From: Parvibaculum sp.
GTDB taxonomy: Bacteria; Pseudomonadota; Alphaproteobacteria; Parvibaculales; Parvibaculaceae
Direction of reading: 5' to 3'
NCBI GenBank assembly: GCA_020062605.1
Contig: JAGUWA010000362.1
Span: forward strand, 1-8,547
Length of the DNA: 8,547 nucleotides
Shown here: piece by piece, positions 1 to 6,612 of the stretch
How the letters are laid out: every line of letters begins with the position of its first letter
Position numbering within the stretch: the stretch's first letter is position 1
Notes under the pieces: model-generated
Told to the model about the DNA's origin: nothing
What the model saw: only the letters and a program-made list of their open reading frames with translations
Database searches by the model: none
Made by a program: the position numbers and the translations under genes

Positions 1-429
1 AACGAAAATGCCGTGAATGACCGAGACGATGGCCCATGCAAGCACTCCCGCGAACGCCGCCGTCACCAGAAATCCGATCCAGAAGGCGGAGAAAGGCGCA
101 TTCACGAGCAACATGCGTTGCGAGATCACGACCGCATAGGTGACGACATAGACGAATGCCCACAGACCTATCGCACCTCCGGAAATGAGGTCGAACATGA
201 GGCCGACCGCAAAGACAGCAAGGGGCGGAAACATCTCGGGCTTCACGATTGCCCAGTAATAGATTGCCATTAGCGGAAAGGCCGGCGTAAGCGGCGAGCC
301 GACGATACGTCCAAGCGGTACGAAGGCAAGCAGGACGCAGGCGAGCCCCATGGCAAAAGGCATGACCGTCATGACGATGCGGCCGGCGCGGGCGGCAGGT
401 GTGGGGGAATATGGCTCGAGCTTCGCCAT
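1..429 (-). CDS. mreD: Rod shape-determining protein MreD (3' end outside window)
   Basis: Inner-membrane component of the elongation complex that works with MreC and MreB in sidewall peptidoglycan synthesis. The visible 143 residues begin MAKLEPYSPTP and are very hydrophobic, with likely membrane segments near residues 17-40, 48-62, 68-86, 89-105 and 114-137. The stretch GLMFDLISGGAIGLW (about 76-90), with an Asp in a Gly-rich helix, is typical of MreD. The family is usually 160-180 residues, so only a short C-terminal piece should be missing. The ATG lies 3 bases after the mreC stop, and its Shine-Dalgarno GGGAG sits 6 bases upstream, overlapping the end of mreC. The two genes are therefore very probably translationally coupled. 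Nothing visible looks broken. Confidence 0.9.
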   Translation of the reverse strand, partial: MAKLEPYSPTPAARAGRIVMTVMPFAMGLACVLLAFVPLGRIVGSPLTPAFPLMAIYYWAIVKPEMFPPLAVFAVGLMFDLISGGAIGLWAFVYVVTYAVVISQRMLLVNAPFSAFWIGFLVTAAFAGVLAWAIVSVIHGIFV

Positions 430-432
430 TGC

Positions 433-1353
433 TTACTCCCTCGCCGCGGCTTGCGCGGCGGGCGCGGTGGCATCCGTTCCAGCGCCCTCACCCGGCCCCT
501 TGAGAACCTCGGGCGGGTCTTGCCGCTTCACCTTGGAGGGGAACTCGTATTGCAGCACACGCACGAAATCGAGCCGCCCGCGATCCGAGAAGGTCTGGAC
601 GCGGAGATCGCCGGAACTCGTCTGGATGACGAGGCCGACGGGAAGGCCAGGCGGTATGAGGCCGCCATCGCCAGACGTCACCACGCGGTCGCCAGGCGAG
701 ATGGCACTCTGCGCGGCGAGATATTCGAGCTTCGGCCAATCCGTATTGTCGCCCGCGAGCACGGCCTTGTAGTGCGCGGGCTCGATGACGACCGGAACCC
801 GGCTGTTCAGGTCGGTCAGCAGAAGGACCCGGCTCGCCTTCGGGCCGGTCGAAACCAGACGCCCGACAAGCCCATCCGTATCGATAACGGCCTGCCCGCT
901 CTTCGCGCCCTGTTCCGTCCCGACATTGACGAGCACCGTTTCGACGAAGGGGCCACCGGAATCGCTTACCACGCGCCCGCTGACATATTCGATCGAGGGA
1001 TCGACCTGGACATTGAGCAGCGCCTCGTAGCGCGCAACCTTGCCCTGAAGCTTGAGCGCTTCTTCCTTCCAGGCGAGAAGCCGTGCGTTCTCCGCACGAA
1101 GACGTTCGTTCTCGTCGAAGACATAGGCATATTCGTCGGTGCGCTCGATGATGCGCCGCGTGGCGGCAACGGGGCGCGAGGCTACCTCGAGAAGGGGCGC
1201 CGCGAGGTCGGTCACCACCTGGCGGGCGCGGTCGAAGACATAGGTCTCAGCGCGGCCAAGCAGAAGCAACGCCGCGGCCAGCGTCAGCATGAAGACAAGC
1301 GAAATCCGGTGGGAAAATTCGCGAAAGGGCAGCGCTGAACGATTCGGGTCCAT
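433..1353 (-). CDS. mreC: Cell shape-determining protein MreC
   Basis: Bitopic inner-membrane protein whose periplasmic part organises the peptidoglycan elongation machinery and links it to MreB and MreD. The 306 residues show a short cytoplasmic N-terminus, one membrane anchor (about 17-33), a coiled coil rich in Glu, Arg and Leu (about 79-113), and the MreC beta domain (about 121-270). Recognisable pieces of that domain are DSGGPFVETVLVNVG, GLVGRLVSTGPKASRVLLLTD and SGDGGLIPPGLPVG. The tail after about 271 is rich in Ala, Pro and Gly and looks disordered; such tails vary between species. The length is normal for the family. The ATG at 1353 directly precedes the anchor, but only a weak GA-rich stretch precedes it and no strong Shine-Dalgarno is visible. 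It lies 76 bases downstream of mreB and 3 bases upstream of mreD, so it is an operon member. Confidence 0.96.
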   Translation of the reverse strand: MDPNRSALPFREFSHRISLVFMLTLAAALLLLGRAETYVFDRARQVVTDLAAPLLEVASRPVAATRRIIERTDEYAYVFDENERLRAENARLLAWKEEALKLQGKVARYEALLNVQVDPSIEYVSGRVVSDSGGPFVETVLVNVGTEQGAKSGQAVIDTDGLVGRLVSTGPKASRVLLLTDLNSRVPVVIEPAHYKAVLAGDNTDWPKLEYLAAQSAISPGDRVVTSGDGGLIPPGLPVGLVIQTSSGDLRVQTFSDRGRLDFVRVLQYEFPSKVKRQDPPEVLKGPGEGAGTDATAPAAQAAARE

Positions 1354-1398
1354 GACGACTACTGCTCTCTACTGCGGCCCGTCCGCTCCTGCCAATAC

Positions 1399-1413
1399 GC
1401 TCCCCTGAGGAGC
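1399..1413 (-). other. Intercistronic stem-loop between mreB and mreC
   Basis: In the 76-base gap between the mreB stop and the mreC start, the minus strand reads GCTCC-TCAGG-GGAGC, a perfect 5-base-pair stem with a 5-base loop. No T-tract follows, so it is not a standard intrinsic terminator. A hairpin here could protect the mreB 3' end or reduce read-through or translation of mreC relative to mreB. That role is inference. Confidence 0.4.
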
Positions 1414-1429
1414 CCCTTATGCCCTGCAC

Positions 1430-2470
1430 CTAGTACACGGATGACAGAACGTGCTTCATCGTCCGAATGTGCTCGAGTGCTTTGCCTGTGCCGAGCGCGA
1501 CGCAGGAAAGCGCATCGTCGGCAATGCTGACCGGAAGCCCCGTCTCATCGCGCAGCACCTGATCGAGATTGGTCAGCAGTGCGCCGCCGCCAGTAAGCAC
1601 GATGCCCTTGTCCACGATGTCGGCTGCAAGTTCCGGCGGTGTCGCTTCGAGCGCAACCTTGACCGCTTCGACAATCGCACCGACCGGTTCCGCAAGGCTT
1701 TCCGCGATCTGCTTCTGGCCGATCGCGATTTCCTTCGGAACGCCATTCATCAGGTCGCGGCCCTTGATCTCGATGGTCATGCCATCGCCGTCCGCCGGAA
1801 TGGCCGCGGAGCCGACTTCCTTCTTGATACGCTCCGCGCTCGCTTCGCCAACGAGAAGGTTATGATGACGGCGGATATAGGCGATGATCGCCTCGTCCAT
1901 CTTGTCTCCGCCGACGCGCACAGAGCGCGCATAGACGATGCCGCCAAGGGAGAGCACCGCAACTTCCGTCGTGCCGCCGCCGATATCGACGACCATGGAG
2001 CCCGTCGGCTCCGTTACGGGAAGCCCGGCGCCGATTGCGGCAGCCATCGGCTCCTCGATGAGATAGACGCGGCGCGCGCCAGCCGAGAGCGCAGATTCCT
2101 GAATCGCGCGACGTTCGACCGCCGTCGATCCGGAAGGCACGCAAACGATGATCTGCGGATTGGCAAAGGAGCGGCGGTTATGCACCTTGCGGATGAAGTG
2201 CTTGATCATTTCTTCCGCGATTTCGAAGTCGGCGATGACGCCGTCGCGCATGGGCCGGATCGCCTGGATGTTGCCGGGCGTGCGGCCGAGCATCATCTTA
2301 GCTTCCTCGCCGACGGCAAGAACCTGCTTCTTGCCGCCTTTTTCGATGATGGCGACAACCGACGGCTCGTTCAGCACGATCCCCCGCCCCTTCACATAGA
2401 CCAGGGTGTTCGCCGTGCCGAGATCGATTGCCATATCGGCAGAGAACATGCCGAGCAGACCGGAAAGCAT
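1430..2470 (-). CDS. mreB: Rod shape-determining protein MreB, actin homologue
   Basis: Cytoplasmic actin-like ATPase that forms membrane-associated filaments and directs lateral wall synthesis. The 346 residues carry the actin-fold nucleotide motifs in order: phosphate-1 loop MAIDLGTANTLVY (13-25), the connecting segment LIEEPMAAAIGAGLPV (137-152), phosphate-2 loop VVDIGGGTTEVAV (160-172), and the adenosine motif GIVLTGGGALLTNLD (289-303). Length and motifs are normal. The frame stays open upstream to 2593, but those 41 residues are basic and unlike MreB. The ATG at 2470 (MLSGLLGMFSADMAIDLG) has AAAGGA 11 bases upstream, so I chose it. The amphipathic N-terminus MLSGLLGMF fits the membrane-binding helix known for many Gram-negative MreBs. 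First gene of the mreBCD operon. Confidence 0.98.
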   Translation of the reverse strand: MLSGLLGMFSADMAIDLGTANTLVYVKGRGIVLNEPSVVAIIEKGGKKQVLAVGEEAKMMLGRTPGNIQAIRPMRDGVIADFEIAEEMIKHFIRKVHNRRSFANPQIIVCVPSGSTAVERRAIQESALSAGARRVYLIEEPMAAAIGAGLPVTEPTGSMVVDIGGGTTEVAVLSLGGIVYARSVRVGGDKMDEAIIAYIRRHHNLLVGEASAERIKKEVGSAAIPADGDGMTIEIKGRDLMNGVPKEIAIGQKQIAESLAEPVGAIVEAVKVALEATPPELAADIVDKGIVLTGGGALLTNLDQVLRDETGLPVSIADDALSCVALGTGKALEHIRTMKHVLSSVY

Positions 2471-2538
2471 GCTTATTCTATTCCTTTGACAGAGCGCTGC
2501 CGGAAACGACGGGCGTTTTGGCCGCAGTTGAGAATGCA

Positions 2539-2558
2539 CCACCTGTGGTGGCTTTTTT
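2539..2558 (+). terminator. Hairpin followed by T6 in the mreB leader, terminator-like on the plus strand
   Basis: On the plus strand CCACC-TGT-GGTGG (2539-2551) is followed by C and six T (2553-2558), a compact intrinsic-terminator shape. No plus-strand gene lies upstream to need it, and on the minus strand it is an A-run followed by a hairpin inside the mreB 5' leader. It may stop antisense transcription coming out of mreB, or act as a leader structure. The stem is only five pairs. Confidence 0.35.
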
Positions 2559-2858
2559 GTTAAGGCGCGTCCGGATACGGGCCGCCGGCACATGTGAAAG
2601 GCGGGAAGGTCGGTTGCCCCTCATCGTTTCCCCGACGGCGCGGCTGCCGATCAAGCCCCGGCTCCGACTGCTGGGTAAATCTCACCGATTCTCAGCCTAC
2701 GAACGATCTGCGACGAAACTGAGGCAGAACTGCCCTCCGCTCCGTCCATACGCGTCGTCTTTGCATGGACCGCAAATACCATCACCTGTCCTGTTTGCAG
2801 GTCTCGAACCAGAATGCTGCGGACGTGGCCCCGAAACCCCTCACCGGCACTTCCGCTG

Positions 2859-2905
2859 CTAACGCGGCGCTAACCATAGCGGCCGGGAAACTAAGGGTCC
2901 GTTAA
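2859..2905 (-). promoter_or_regulatory. Paired TTAA/TTAG half-sites with CtrA-like spacing
   Basis: Read on the minus strand, TTAA-N7-TTAG occupies 2905-2891 and TTAG-N7-TTAG occupies 2873-2859. The CtrA box of alphaproteobacteria is TTAA-N7-TTAA, so the spacing is exact while the third base pair of most half-sites is G instead of A. The plus strand also reads CTAACCAT at 2870-2877, one base from the CtrA-type half-site TTAACCAT. The sites lie about 390-435 bases before the mreB start. Binding is inference. Confidence 0.3.
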
Positions 2906-2990
2906 GGCTACCCGATCCCGCATCAGCACAAGATTTTTACGCTGAAACCTCGCGCAATGGCAATGGCCTGATCTGAATTTCCACGGATTT

Positions 2991-3950
2991 TCAATGGTTT
3001 GGACGAGACCGGTGCATGAGCTCGCGCACCTCGTGATCGCGCCCTTCAAGGGGGGAGCGGCGTCGCTTAACCGCGTCCACAACGAATTCCATAACGGCTC
3101 GAACATGGGCAAGCTGGGCAAGGTCGTTGCGTGTCATCAGCCACATCTCCAGCGACCCGAGCGTGTCCGGTCCGAAAATTCGTTCGAGACCGTCTTCGAC
3201 ATCGCCAACCATGCAAGGCAGCGCCGTCAGACCCAGTCCCTGACGCGCCGCCTCGGCACGCGCCGAAACACTTGAAGAGCGCAAAGCGATTCGCGCCGAT
3301 TTTTCCGCGCGCGAGAACCACCAGACAGGACCGAGCGGCGTTTCCCCTCGCGGGAAACCGATGAGGTCGTGAGCTGCGATGTCCTGCATCTGGAGCGGCC
3401 GTCCGCGCGCCTCGAGATAATCCGGCGAGGCGTAGAGCCCGTAGGCCATGTCGCCGAGCTTTCGCATCAGCATGTCGCCCTGCGTCGGCCGGGCAAGGCG
3501 GATCGCGATGTCGACATCCTTCAAGGGATTGCCGATCCGCGGTGCCTGGCCAATAGCTGCAAGCCTCGGATCCGTAAGGATTTCCAGCTCCAGACCCGGA
3601 TGTTCGCGCCGGAAGGCCGGATATTCCGCCGCGAGGAGACAGGTGGCAACGGTCTCGCCGGCGGCAAGCCGGACCGCCCCTTCGGCGCCCTCGCCCGCAG
3701 CTGCAAAATCACGCGGAAGCGCAGAAAGCCGCCGATCTACGGGCTCCAGCGCCTCGACGAGCTTCTCGCCGGCGGCGGTGAGGCGATAGCCGGTTCGCTC
3801 GCGTTCGAAGAGACGGGCGCCGAGATCGTCCTCGAGGGAGGCCACACGGCGCAAAACCGTCGTCGTATTGACGCCAAGCTGCTGACCGGCGCCGGAAAGG
3901 CTGCCCGCCCCGGCAACGGCCAGAAAGAAGCGCAAATCGTCCCAGTTCAT
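2991..3950 (-). CDS. LysR-type transcriptional regulator
   Basis: DNA-binding regulator of 319 residues. The N-terminal winged helix-turn-helix (about 1-60) reads MNWDDLRFFLAVAGAGSLSG, then LGVNTTTVLRRVASLEDDLG and RLFERERTGYRLTAAG, the subfamily that begins MNWDDLRFFL. A linker helix follows, then a periplasmic-binding-protein-like effector domain (about 91-295). The effector is unknown. I chose the ATG at 3950 because it begins at the family start and has AGGA and GGAGG 5 to 10 bases upstream; the longer frame from 4004 adds 18 residues without family match. Most LysR genes are divergent from their target. Here the neighbours on both sides run the same way, so the target is not evident. About 25 extra basic residues at the C-terminus (RRRSPLEGRDHEVRELMHRSRPNH) are unremarkable. 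Confidence 0.93.
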   Translation of the reverse strand: MNWDDLRFFLAVAGAGSLSGAGQQLGVNTTTVLRRVASLEDDLGARLFERERTGYRLTAAGEKLVEALEPVDRRLSALPRDFAAAGEGAEGAVRLAAGETVATCLLAAEYPAFRREHPGLELEILTDPRLAAIGQAPRIGNPLKDVDIAIRLARPTQGDMLMRKLGDMAYGLYASPDYLEARGRPLQMQDIAAHDLIGFPRGETPLGPVWWFSRAEKSARIALRSSSVSARAEAARQGLGLTALPCMVGDVEDGLERIFGPDTLGSLEMWLMTRNDLAQLAHVRAVMEFVVDAVKRRRSPLEGRDHEVRELMHRSRPNH

Positions 3951-4096
3951 CCGCGTCCTGCCTCCGGCCATGGTCGGGAGAAAGCAGGATAGCGGGACCA
4001 GCAAACAGTTTAAATGCGAAAATGCAAAAGCCGATTTGCAAAATTAGCGAGGACAAAGCGGCCGCGCGGCGGGGATAAACCCGGCCGACTGTCACG
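3951..4096 (-). promoter_or_regulatory. AT-rich upstream region of the LysR-type gene
   Basis: The 146-base gap before the regulator contains the most AT-rich stretch of the neighbourhood (about 4006-4048). It includes two imperfect tandem 14-base units at 4016-4029 and 4030-4043 that agree at 10 of 14 positions and both end TGCAAAA. A possible weak -10 (TATCCT on the minus strand, near 3987-3992) lies 17 bases from TTTAAA. This probably contains the regulator's own promoter, perhaps with autoregulatory sites, but no element is certain. Confidence 0.3.
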
Positions 4097-5047
4097 TTAA
4101 TGCAATAAAAACGTCACATAGGCTCCATAGCCGAGAAGGAGAAGGAAGGCCTCCACGCGTCCGATCCGCCTGCCCGTCCAGGCGAAGACCATGAACAGGA
4201 TCGAGGCGGCGGCCATGACCCAGATATCGAAGGAGGCGATATCCCCGGGAACGGAAACGGGCTTCACCGAAGCGACGACGCCGGCGATGCCGAACACGTT
4301 GAAGATGTTCGAGCCGACGACATTGCCGATGGCGATGTCCGCCTGGCGGCGAAGCGCGGCGAAGACGGAGGTCGCAAGCTCCGGCAACGAGGTGCCGACG
4401 GCGACGATGGTGAGCCCGACGACCGAATCGGAAATGCCGAACCCGGTCGCGATCTCGACCGCGCTGCCGACAAGGAGCGAGGCACCGGCAACGAGAGCGA
4501 TGAGCCCGCCTGCCGCCATGGCGATTTCGATGACGAGGCTCATCGGATGACGGGCCTTGAGAAACGCCGCCTCGGCGGCATGAAGCTCCCCCGCCCCGTC
4601 CTGGCCCTTCTTGTCCGCCCGGTAGGTATAGACGAGATAGAGCGCGAGGACGGCGAGGAAGGCGAAACCGGCAAGCCGCGAGAGGTCGCCGACGAGACAG
4701 ACGACGACGAGCGCCGCGGCGGCGATGAGCATCATCGCACCGTCGCGCTTCAGCACATTGCGATCGCAGACGAGCGGAAAGATGAGGCCGGACGCGCCGA
4801 GAATGAGGAGGATGTTGGCGATGTTCGAGCCGACGACATTGCCGACGGCGATGCCCGGATAGCCCCGGAACGCGCCTTCGAGGCTTGCCACGAGTTCGGG
4901 CGAGGAAGTGCCGAAGCCGACAAGGGTAAGCCCGATCAGGAAAGGCGAGACGCCGATGCGCGTCGCAAGCGCCGCCGCGCCCTTGACCAGGAATTCGGCG
5001 CCGCCAAGGAGCAGAAGAAGCCCGAGCCCGAGATAGAAGAAGGTCAA
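4097..5047 (-). CDS. Ca2+/cation antiporter of the CaCA family (YrbG-like)
   Basis: Integral inner-membrane exchanger of 316 residues with the diagnostic duplicated alpha repeats: GFGTSSPEL (44-52) with GNVVGSNIANI (69-79), and AVGTSLPEL (216-224) with GNVVGSNIFNVFGI (241-254). About ten membrane segments are visible, split by a hydrophilic loop (about 142-168). In structurally known members the two Glu of the TS-PE motifs bind the transported cation; here they are Glu51 and Glu223. YrbG-type members are annotated as Ca2+/Na+ or Ca2+/H+ antiporters, and the ion cannot be told from sequence. The start is TTG: an in-frame TAA lies two codons upstream, GGAG lies 6 bases before it, and the first alpha repeat needs this start. 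It is 95 bases downstream of purT on the same strand. Confidence 0.93.
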   Translation of the reverse strand: MTFFYLGLGLLLLLGGAEFLVKGAAALATRIGVSPFLIGLTLVGFGTSSPELVASLEGAFRGYPGIAVGNVVGSNIANILLILGASGLIFPLVCDRNVLKRDGAMMLIAAAALVVVCLVGDLSRLAGFAFLAVLALYLVYTYRADKKGQDGAGELHAAEAAFLKARHPMSLVIEIAMAAGGLIALVAGASLLVGSAVEIATGFGISDSVVGLTIVAVGTSLPELATSVFAALRRQADIAIGNVVGSNIFNVFGIAGVVASVKPVSVPGDIASFDIWVMAAASILFMVFAWTGRRIGRVEAFLLLLGYGAYVTFLLH

Positions 5048-5117
5048 TCCTTACTCCCGACGCAACAGCCAGACGACCTGGCGCGGAAAACATGGCGCAT
5101 AAGATACGCAGTTGCGA

Positions 5118-5132
5118 GAGGCGGGACGCCTC
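5118..5132 (-). other. Stem-loop between purT and the CaCA antiporter gene
   Basis: The minus strand reads GAGGCG-TCC-CGCCTC, a six-pair GC-only stem with a three-base loop, 11 bases after the purT stop. No T-tract follows, so it is at best a weak or Rho-assisted stop, or an mRNA 3'-end stabiliser. Confidence 0.35.
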
Positions 5133-5142
5133 CCAGCAAGAT

Positions 5143-6348
5143 TTATTTCGTGCCAGGAACAGGCCTGACGCTGTCCGCCGCCTGCTTCGCCACCTGCCGC
5201 GCCTCGTTCGTATCGGCGGCACGCGCGAGCGCGACGCCCATGCGCCGCCGCTCGAAGGATTCCGGTTTGCCAAAAAGACGGAGATCGGTGCCGGGCAGCG
5301 ACAGCGCCTTCTCGACGCCCTCGAAGGCAATGCCCTTCTCTTCGAGCCCGCCATAAATGACGGCGGAGGCGCCGGGCGAAATCTGGTCGACGGTCACGGG
5401 GAGCCCGAGGATCGCGCGGGCGTGAAGCGCAAACTCGCTCTGATATTGCGTGATGAGCGTGACGAGGCCCGTGTCATGCGGGCGCGGCGAAACTTCCGAG
5501 AACCAGACCTCATCGCCCTTCACGAAAAGTTCGACGCCGAAAATGCCCCGGCCGCCAAGCGCGCCGGTGACGCGCCCCGCGATGTCGCGCGCCGATGCCA
5601 GCGCCTTTTCGCTCATGGCCTGCGGCTGCCAGCTCTCGACATAGTCGCCCTTCACCTGGCGATGGCCGATGGGTGCGCAGAAGAAGGTGTCGACCTCGCC
5701 GCTCGCGCCCTTCGCGCGAACGGTGAGCTGCGTGATCTCGTAGTCGAAATCGACAAGCCCCTCGACGATGACGCGCGGCGCCTCGACGCGCCCGCCCGCC
5801 ATCGCATAGTCCCATGCAGGCTGAATGTCGTCCGGACCGCTGAGCAGGCTCTGTCCCTTGCCGGAGGACGACATGACGGGCTTCACGAAGCAGGGAAATC
5901 CGATGCCCGCCGCTATTGCTTCTTTCAGCTCGGCGGCCGTCGAGGCGAAAGCGTAAGGGGATGTCGGCAGCCCGAGTTCTTCCGCGGCGAGACAGCGGAT
6001 GCCTTCGCGGTTCATGGTGAGTTGCGTCGCCCGCGCGGTGGGGATCACTTGCGCCAGACCGTCCGCCTCGATGCGCGCCAGCTCGTCCGTCGCGATGGCT
6101 TCGATCTCCGGCACGATGAGATGCGGCCGCTCCTTCTCGACGAGCGCGCGGAGCGCCTTTGCATCCGTCATGGCGATAACATGGGAACGGTGCGCCACCT
6201 GCTGCGCGGGCGCATTCTCGTAGCGGTCGACCGCGATCACCTCGACGCCGAGCCGCTGCAGCTCGATGACCACTTCCTTGCCGAGTTCGCCGGAACCCAG
6301 AAGCATGACGCGGAAAGCGGATGGAGAAAGCGGCGTGCCGATGCGCAT
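5143..6348 (-). CDS. purT: Formate-dependent phosphoribosylglycinamide formyltransferase PurT
   Basis: ATP-grasp enzyme of purine synthesis that makes formyl-GAR from GAR, formate and ATP in the cytoplasm, replacing the folate-dependent PurN step. The 401 residues match the family's usual length of about 390-400. Visible in order: pre-ATP-grasp domain with LLGSGELGKEVVIELQRLG (16-34) and PEIEAIATDEL (80-90); NREGIRCLAAEELGLPTSPY (113-132); the ATP-grasp loop KPVMSSSGKGQS (156-167); the metal-binding part GVELFVK (271-277) and WFSEVSPRPHDTG (282-294), with Glu273 and Glu285 as expected Mg ligands; and LFGKPESFERRRMGVALA (358-375), matching the GAR and ATP contacts. The ATG at 6348 has GGAGG four bases upstream. 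No other purine gene is nearby and I see no PurR-like operator. Confidence 0.96.
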   Translation of the reverse strand: MRIGTPLSPSAFRVMLLGSGELGKEVVIELQRLGVEVIAVDRYENAPAQQVAHRSHVIAMTDAKALRALVEKERPHLIVPEIEAIATDELARIEADGLAQVIPTARATQLTMNREGIRCLAAEELGLPTSPYAFASTAAELKEAIAAGIGFPCFVKPVMSSSGKGQSLLSGPDDIQPAWDYAMAGGRVEAPRVIVEGLVDFDYEITQLTVRAKGASGEVDTFFCAPIGHRQVKGDYVESWQPQAMSEKALASARDIAGRVTGALGGRGIFGVELFVKGDEVWFSEVSPRPHDTGLVTLITQYQSEFALHARAILGLPVTVDQISPGASAVIYGGLEEKGIAFEGVEKALSLPGTDLRLFGKPESFERRRMGVALARAADTNEARQVAKQAADSVRPVPGTK

Positions 6349-6439
6349 GGAGCCTCCGAAAGGTTGGTTGGCGGCGGGTTTAGCACATCGGGCCGGAGGC
6401 CGGAACGGAGGCTTGCCGGTGTCACACCGCCTCCCGCCC

Positions 6440-6543
6440 CGTCATTGCGAGCGACCGCAAGGGAGCGAAGCAATCCAGGGGCCGCTTGCTCCGTGCCCGC
6501 CGCCCCTGGATTGCTTCGTCGGCTTCGCCTCCTCGCAATGACG
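6440..6543. repeat. Dispersed palindromic repeat, copy A
   Basis: A 104-base intergenic palindrome. The outer arms CGTCATTGCGAG (6440-6451) and CTCGCAATGACG (6532-6543) are perfect complements. The inner arms CGAAGCAATCCAGGGGC (6466-6482) and GCCCCTGGATTGCTTCG (6502-6518) form a perfect 17-pair stem around a 19-base loop. The segments between them differ in the two arms. It lies between the divergent purT and ArsR-type genes and matches copy B at 8150-8246. From memory, this GTCATTGCGAG...GCAATCCAG type is common in alphaproteobacterial genomes. Confidence 0.85.
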
Positions 6544-6553
6544 ACGGAGGGTA

Positions 6554-6580
6554 TTGCACGTCCCATTCCCGTCTGATAAC
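6554..6580 (+). promoter_or_regulatory. Candidate promoter of the ArsR-type repressor gene
   Basis: TTGCAC (6554-6559) is a fair -35, and GATAAC (6575-6580), with 15 bases between, is a possible -10; a shifted pair is possible. It sits between repeat copy A and the operator-like dyad, with the dyad just downstream of the -10, where bound repressor would block transcription. The exact elements are uncertain. Confidence 0.35.
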
Positions 6581-6582
6581 AC

Positions 6583-6598
6583 TTGAACAATTATTCAA
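6583..6598 (+). promoter_or_regulatory. ArsR/SmtB-type operator (TGAA-N6-TTCA dyad)
   Basis: TTGAACAATTATTCAA is a 16-base imperfect dyad, symmetric at 7 of 8 positions per half, ending 14 bases before the repressor ATG. It closely resembles the TGAACA-N2-TATTCA type operators of zinc-sensing SmtB and ZiaR and the TGAA/TTCA half-sites of CzrA. Its position next to a repressor gene that carries SmtB-type zinc ligands makes autoregulation likely. Confidence 0.75.
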
Positions 6599-6612
6599 TT
6601 GACGAGACACGC

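Larger units (their letters stand above)
2471..2990 (-). promoter_or_regulatory. Gene-free region upstream of mreB (leader and presumed promoter)
   Basis: 520 bases without a convincing gene on either strand separate the LysR-type gene from mreB. The mreB Shine-Dalgarno AAAGGA lies at 2482-2487. Further upstream are a hairpin next to a T-run (2539-2558), a CCTG-TTTG-CAGG stem-loop (about 2789-2800), an inverted repeat TTTGC-N7-GCAAA (about 2760-2776), one GATTC site (2687-2691, a GANTC site of the kind methylated by CcrM in alphaproteobacteria), and CtrA-like half-sites (2859-2905). I could not assign a confident -35/-10 pair. The open frames here have unnatural composition and no recognisable motif. 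The mreBCD promoter most likely lies in this stretch. Confidence 0.5.

Noticed and set aside
451..1338. Long plus-strand open frame opposite mreC
   Set aside because: It lies wholly antisense to a clear mreC, is arginine-rich with no motif, and arises from GC-rich third positions.
1451..2563. Long plus-strand open frame opposite mreB
   Set aside because: Shadow of mreB. It has no ribosome site and no recognisable domain.
2471..2593. N-terminal extension of MreB by 41 residues
   Set aside because: The extension is unlike MreB, covers the leader hairpin, and the internal ATG at 2470 has a Shine-Dalgarno and the normal MreB beginning.
2428..2862. Plus-strand frame of 144 codons reaching into the gap before mreB
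   Set aside because: It starts inside mreB, has low-complexity basic composition and crosses the terminator-shaped hairpin. No family features.
5092..6576. Plus-strand frame of 494 codons opposite purT
   Set aside because: Antisense shadow of purT; its last part translates the palindromic repeat.
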